Shown: positions 5,743-9,304 of the stretch, piece after piece | Numbering within the stretch: position 1 is the stretch's first letter | Layout: each line of letters begins with the position of its first letter | Assembly: GCA_027066355.1 (NCBI GenBank) | Contig: JAMONW010000112.1 | Span: 1-9,304, forward strand | Direction: 5' to 3' | From: Campylobacteraceae bacterium | GTDB lineage: Bacteria; Campylobacterota; Campylobacteria; Campylobacterales; Sulfurovaceae | DNA length: 9,304 nt | Translations under genes and position numbers: made by a program | The notes under the pieces: generated by a model | What the model was told of the DNA's origin: nothing | What the model saw: the letters and a program-made list of their open reading frames with translations, nothing else | Databases searched by the model: none

Positions 5743-7592
5743 TCTACACTTTTAAAAAAATTCTTAATTTTAGGATTAATAACTCTGCTTGAACTATTTT
5801 TTTTATCTTTTTTCAAAGATTTAATCAATTTTTTTAACTCTTTTATATCCTTTTTTGTGCTTTTGTAATATTTAATTTTATGATATAAATTGTTTATTTC
5901 ATCTACTTTAGAGATATTAAAAGATTTTAAATAGTTGTATGTGGTGATACCATTTGGCTTATCTTGTAATAAGATTTCTATTATTTTATCCTCTTTTGGG
6001 ATTTTTTCTTGCTTTAGCCACACAATAGAAGCTATAATTATTATAAGTAAAAGAGCAAATATTGATATAAACTTAATTAAAAAATCCTTTTTTTCTAACA
6101 GTTTTTTTAATTTTTCTTGTTTGTAACTATCATAATATAATACCCACTGTTCAATCTTAAAACGCAAATACATTGTGTATAGTTTAAAAGGGCTTATTTG
6201 CTCTTGAGAACTTTGGTTTATATTTGTATCAGATATATTTTTATAAGCAAATTTTGTAGGATCTACCCTTACCCAGCCTCTTTTTTTTAAATAAATTTCT
6301 GTCCAAGCATGAGCATCACTCTCTTTTACAACCAAATAGTTGTTTAATAGTTCACTTTTAGAACTTACAAATCCACTAACTACTCGTGATGGCAATCCAA
6401 GCATTCTTGCACTTATTGCAAATGCAGACGCAAAATGAACACAATATCCTCTTTTTAATCTAAAAAACTCATCTACACTATTTTTTTTATCAAATTTTGG
6501 AGGATTTTTGGTATATGCAATTTTTTGTGTAATAAAAAGTTCTTTTAGAGCATTTAATTTCTCTTCATCATCTTTAGCTTTAATCTTTTTTAGAAGCTTT
6601 TGAGTATTTAAGTTTTTATCTTTATAATACTCTAAAAGAGTTTTGCTAATTCTACTTGTTTGTAGTTTATAGTTTTGATAAGAGCTAAGTTTTAAATTTA
6701 CTATCTCTTTGAGTGGTTTTTTAGATAAAAGTGTATAATGTCTTGTTAGATAACCATTTTTAGGTGCTTTTATTGGCATATCTAATCCAAAAATATATCT
6801 ATTATTTGTTGGATATTGCTTTAGTGTATAAGTTATAATATTGCTACCTTTAGTAATTATATCTTTATAATCATTCTCTCTTATCCATCTATTGCCAACA
6901 TATTTATCTAATACAACACCCCTAAAATATAACTCTTTTGGCACTTTGTTAAACTCTAGCTCCATTACAATATTACCTGAAGATATTACACTCTTATCAC
7001 TAACAATTAAACTATCTCCAAATCCAGATAATACATAATTTGATTTAAAACCAATATTTGGTGATTTAGCATGAAATCTTGGAAATAGCAAAAATAAGAT
7101 AATTACAATAGGAATTGAAACTAAAAAAAACTTAACAAATTTAACTATTGCAATATTAAAATCTCCAATTATAAAGAGCAATCTAAAAAAAAGAAAAAGA
7201 GCAATTAAAAAAATTGCATAAAATAGCATATACAAATTTTGAAAAAATATTATACTAAATCCAAAAAAAAGATATGGCGCTAAGGAGATATAGATATTTT
7301 TCTCTTCCAAGACTCTTTGAGAGGCAACTGCAACTAACAAAAGAGAAACTAATAATTTAATAAAAGTAATAAATTTTGGAGCTTCTATAAAATTAAAACT
7401 ACTAATAAATGAGATAACAACCATTGCCATTCCACCAAAAAGCAATAATTTATGCCATCTTTTATTATCTAAAATTACAAATAGTGCTATTGCAAAATAT
7501 ATCTGCATAAATATTGGTAAAATAAATAGCAGTGGTAAAAATGCAAAAAGATTTAATATATCAATATAGAGCCAATGTTTTGAGTATTTCAT
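5730..7592 (-). CDS. Membrane transglutaminase-like protein, DUF3488/TgpA family
   Basis: Polytopic inner-membrane protein with a papain-fold transglutaminase-like domain, which should face the periplasm. Numbering is from the ATG. About six hydrophobic segments fill residues 10-172 (DUF3488-like). A soluble beta-rich region follows with YFRGVVLDKYVGNRW. The transglutaminase core is at 350-450, with a complete catalytic triad: Cys384 in RGYCVHFA, His428 in DAHAWTE and Asp444 in RVDPT. One more membrane segment (about 507-525) leads to a lysine-rich cytoplasmic tail ending in NLYHKIKYY, reminiscent of the C-terminal region of TgpA. The homologous Pseudomonas aeruginosa TgpA sits in a similar moxR-DUF58 cluster and is important for viability; substrate unknown. 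The ATG at 7592 is preferred over the adjacent in-frame TTG at 7595 because AAAGGA (7598-7603) is five bases away from it. It overlaps the DUF58 gene by 32 bp, implying translational coupling. Confidence 0.9.
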   Translation of the reverse strand: MKYSKHWLYIDILNLFAFLPLLFILPIFMQIYFAIALFVILDNKRWHKLLLFGGMAMVVISFISSFNFIEAPKFITFIKLLVSLLLVAVASQRVLEEKNIYISLAPYLFFGFSIIFFQNLYMLFYAIFLIALFLFFRLLFIIGDFNIAIVKFVKFFLVSIPIVIILFLLFPRFHAKSPNIGFKSNYVLSGFGDSLIVSDKSVISSGNIVMELEFNKVPKELYFRGVVLDKYVGNRWIRENDYKDIITKGSNIITYTLKQYPTNNRYIFGLDMPIKAPKNGYLTRHYTLLSKKPLKEIVNLKLSSYQNYKLQTSRISKTLLEYYKDKNLNTQKLLKKIKAKDDEEKLNALKELFITQKIAYTKNPPKFDKKNSVDEFFRLKRGYCVHFASAFAISARMLGLPSRVVSGFVSSKSELLNNYLVVKESDAHAWTEIYLKKRGWVRVDPTKFAYKNISDTNINQSSQEQISPFKLYTMYLRFKIEQWVLYYDSYKQEKLKKLLEKKDFLIKFISIFALLLIIIIASIVWLKQEKIPKEDKIIEILLQDKPNGITTYNYLKSFNISKVDEINNLYHKIKYYKSTKKDIKELKKLIKSLKKDKKNSSSRVINPKIKNFFKSVEAQF

Positions 7593-8373
7593 CAATATCC
7601 TTTAAGACTTTTCTATCTATTTTTACAATATATTTATATCCCATACTCTCAGCTTCTACACTCCATAGTGCAAGTTGCGAGAGTTTGCTCTCTTTATCAC
7701 CACTTATTAAATTGTAATCAAATACCAAAGTATCACTCTCTGAATTATAAGAGAACTTCTTAGAAGCCATCTCACCTTTAGCTACACTTGGCCAGTGAAT
7801 ATCGCTTATATTATCACTTTGAGAGTAGTTTTTAAGCCCCTCAAAATCATTAATATATCCATTTATAGAGTTGGAGCTAAAAAAACTCTTCTCTAAACTT
7901 TTTCCTTTTAATTCTGGGAAAACTAGCACCTCTTTATCTAAAATTACCCTTTTTATATATTTTATTAAACCAAGTGGATAGTAAGAGTAAATCTCTTTAG
8001 AATCTATTTTATGAAAACCTCTTTTATTAAATTTATACTCTAAATCTATTAACTTTTCTCCATTTATATTGTGTCTTTTATCTTGCACATAAATTGCATA
8101 ACCACAACTACACAATTTTGCTTTATACTTAAATGCTCTATTTGCAAATACTTTTGGTTCATATAGTAACTCTAAATTCATATTTTTTATGTTTCTAGCA
8201 CCAAGATATATAGCAATTAAAATTACAGAAAATAGAAAAAACATAACAATATATGCAACATTATTATTATGAACATAAGCTACAACAAATAGTAAAATTA
8301 TTAGCAAAATAGCAAACCAAAAGCTCTTTAAGGGCTTAAATTTTAAATTAAAAAAGTTTGAAAAACTCTGCAT
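7561..8373 (-). CDS. DUF58-family membrane protein (COG1721), MoxR-associated
   Basis: Function unknown. DUF58 proteins are regularly encoded between a MoxR ATPase and a transglutaminase or VWA-domain protein. The 270-residue protein has two N-terminal membrane segments (about 17-34 and 39-57). A beta-rich domain follows with FNKRGFHKIDSKEIYSYYPLGL, matching the family's RGxYxL...PxGL strand. The DUF58 signature is at 183-194, YSQSDNISDIHW, ending in the hallmark His193-Trp194, then SVAKGEMASKKF. The usual glycine-aspartate before xxRxIHW is Ser186-Asp187 here and the arginine is missing. The C-terminus is shorter than in many DUF58 proteins. The ATG at 8371-8373 lies inside the moxR 3' end (26-bp overlap), with a GGATG-type site just upstream. 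The stop overlaps the next gene, so all three are probably translated as a coupled set. Confidence 0.87.
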   Translation of the reverse strand: MQSFSNFFNLKFKPLKSFWFAILLIILLFVVAYVHNNNVAYIVMFFLFSVILIAIYLGARNIKNMNLELLYEPKVFANRAFKYKAKLCSCGYAIYVQDKRHNINGEKLIDLEYKFNKRGFHKIDSKEIYSYYPLGLIKYIKRVILDKEVLVFPELKGKSLEKSFFSSNSINGYINDFEGLKNYSQSDNISDIHWPSVAKGEMASKKFSYNSESDTLVFDYNLISGDKESKLSQLALWSVEAESMGYKYIVKIDRKVLKDIDEILKTLALY

Positions 8374-9199
8374 TTACATCCATCTTCGACTTTGCTTTAA
8401 TTCGGTGTTTTATAACATATGGCAAAACTTTTGCTACATCATCATCTATAACATACTCTCTACCATCTAACATAGCCCAACTTTTAGAGATATTTAGTAG
8501 GGCAAAAAGCCCTCTAGTTGAGAGTCCATACTCAAACAATCCATTTCTTGAAAAAGCACCAATTTTTAATATTAAATCCATAATTTTATCATCTACATAA
8601 ATATTATCAAAATATGAATTTATAGACTCCATATTAAGTTTTTTTGCATTGATTGCAACCTCTTTATTTAATAAAATCTCTTTTTCAAACTCCATAGCAG
8701 GATATCCTAGACTTAAACTTATCATAAATCTATCAAGTTGGCTAATAGGCAGTGGAAATACTCCAAACTCCTCTTTTGGGTTTTGTGTAGCAATTACAAA
8801 AAACTGCTCATCTAATTTATAAGTTTTATCTATACTAACTTGCCTCTCTTCCATAGCTTCAAGTAAAGCACTTTGGGTTTTTGGCGAGGCTCTATTTATC
8901 TCATCTGCAAGTAAAATCTCTGTAAATATAGGTCCTTTTCTAAAAACAAACTCTTTTTTATCCAAATCAAAATAGTTAACTCCTAAAATATCACTTGGCA
9001 AAAGATCAGATGTAAATTGAACCCTCTTAAACTCTAAGCCTAAAACTTTAGAGATTGTTTTTGCCATAGTTGTCTTTCCAACTCCTGGAATATCTTCTAA
9101 TAAAACATGTCCTTTTGCAAAAAAAGATGCAAGTATTAGTTTTATCTCTTTCTCTTTACCTTTTACTTTTTTCTCTATCTCTTTTATTAATCTTACCAT
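8348..9199 (-). CDS. MoxR-family AAA+ ATPase
   Basis: Chaperone-like AAA+ ATPase of the MoxR clade, proposed to remodel or mature partner proteins, commonly those encoded beside it; cytosolic. Numbered from the ATG, about 283 residues show Walker A PGVGKT (38-43), FTSDLLPSDILG (62-73), GPIFTEILLADEINRA with Walker B Asp99-Glu100, and SALLEAMEERQV (110-121). Sensor 1 is IATQNP (Asn140), an LDRF arginine-finger-like site has Arg157, and sensor 2 is GLSTRG (Arg229), then the C-terminal lid. All catalytic elements are present. It is slightly shorter than the usual 310-330 residues, mainly at both ends. The in-frame TTG at 9202 is an alternative start: AGG (9208-9210) is eight bases from the ATG and five from the TTG. 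It is the first gene of the overlapping operon with DUF58 and the TgpA-like protein. Confidence 0.93.
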   Translation of the reverse strand: MVRLIKEIEKKVKGKEKEIKLILASFFAKGHVLLEDIPGVGKTTMAKTISKVLGLEFKRVQFTSDLLPSDILGVNYFDLDKKEFVFRKGPIFTEILLADEINRASPKTQSALLEAMEERQVSIDKTYKLDEQFFVIATQNPKEEFGVFPLPISQLDRFMISLSLGYPAMEFEKEILLNKEVAINAKKLNMESINSYFDNIYVDDKIMDLILKIGAFSRNGLFEYGLSTRGLFALLNISKSWAMLDGREYVIDDDVAKVLPYVIKHRIKAKSKMDVNAEFFKLF

Positions 9200-9229
9200 C
9201 AAATGTGCCTAAAATTTATTTTTTGTAAT

Positions 9230-9294
9230 GATATTAAGAAATTACTTAGTATATGTTTATAATATGTTAAAATACTAAATAATTAGGTAATATC
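9230..9294. promoter_or_regulatory. 23-bp imperfect inverted repeat upstream of the moxR-type operon
   Basis: The left arm (9230-9252) reads GATATTA-AGA-AATTA-C-TTAGTAT. The reverse complement of the right arm (9272-9294) reads GATATTA-CCT-AATTA-T-TTAGTAT, so 19 of 23 positions match, with a 19-bp spacer. The spacer holds a plus-strand TATAAT (9258-9263) and a minus-strand TATAAA (9261-9256). A minus-strand TATACT (9253-9248) overlaps the left arm. The layout fits an operator over divergent promoters, or a cruciform. The gene to the right, if any, is outside the window. Confidence 0.5.
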
Positions 9295-9304
9295 TTTAAA
9301 AAAT

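Noticed and set aside
5935..6126. Plus-strand open frame antisense to the transglutaminase gene.
   Set aside because: Short, Ile/Ser-rich translation from the complement of an AT-rich membrane-protein gene; no ribosome binding site or recognisable domain.
7532..7717. Plus-strand open frame spanning the DUF58/transglutaminase junction.
   Set aside because: Antisense to two well-supported genes, no family resemblance and no promoter or ribosome binding site visible.
8358..8600. Plus-strand open frame opposite the moxR 3' end.
   Set aside because: Antisense to the conserved sensor 2 and lid region of the ATPase; no supporting signals.

Overview
The window is AT-rich and gene-dense, and looks like a chromosomal segment of a Campylobacterota (epsilonproteobacterial) genome. 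The MnmG and class II DAHP synthase proteins read like that phylum's versions. Promoters have a clear -10 box (twice as TGN-TATAAT) with no good -35, which fits the group. A free-living Sulfurimonas/Arcobacter-like relative is my best guess; the genus is inference.

Left block (1-1826): the first 242 codons of mnmG (tRNA U34 modification) run leftward off the window. They diverge from ribE (riboflavin synthase) across only 52 bp, where two opposed -10 boxes sit 7 bp apart. After ribE comes an unusual in-register array of eleven heptamers, then a T8 tract and a small cupin gene with a TTG start and a strong ribosome binding site.

Transporter block (1827-3403): a strong-looking -10, a leader of about 100 nt with three potential hairpins and an AGGAGG site precede an SLC1/DAACS sodium:amino-acid symporter. 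Its substrate residues point to aspartate/glutamate. It ends at a 10-bp hairpin shared with the convergent gene.

Leftward single genes (3402-5690): a MEMO1-family protein (AmrB of the AmmeMemoRadiSam group) that lacks one conserved metal-ligand histidine, and a class II DAHP synthase (entry step of the shikimate pathway) with its own extended -10 promoter and hairpin terminator.

Right block (5730-9199, minus strand): a three-gene overlapping operon in the order MoxR AAA+ ATPase, DUF58 membrane protein, TgpA-like membrane transglutaminase. The three are translationally coupled and probably form one envelope-associated module whose substrate is unknown. Upstream, at the window edge, is a 23-bp imperfect inverted repeat enclosing -10-like boxes on both strands, probably an operator or cruciform-forming element.

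No rRNA, tRNA, CRISPR array, insertion sequence or phage gene was recognised. The points most worth following are the inverted repeat, the heptamer array, the structured transporter leader and the altered Memo metal site.
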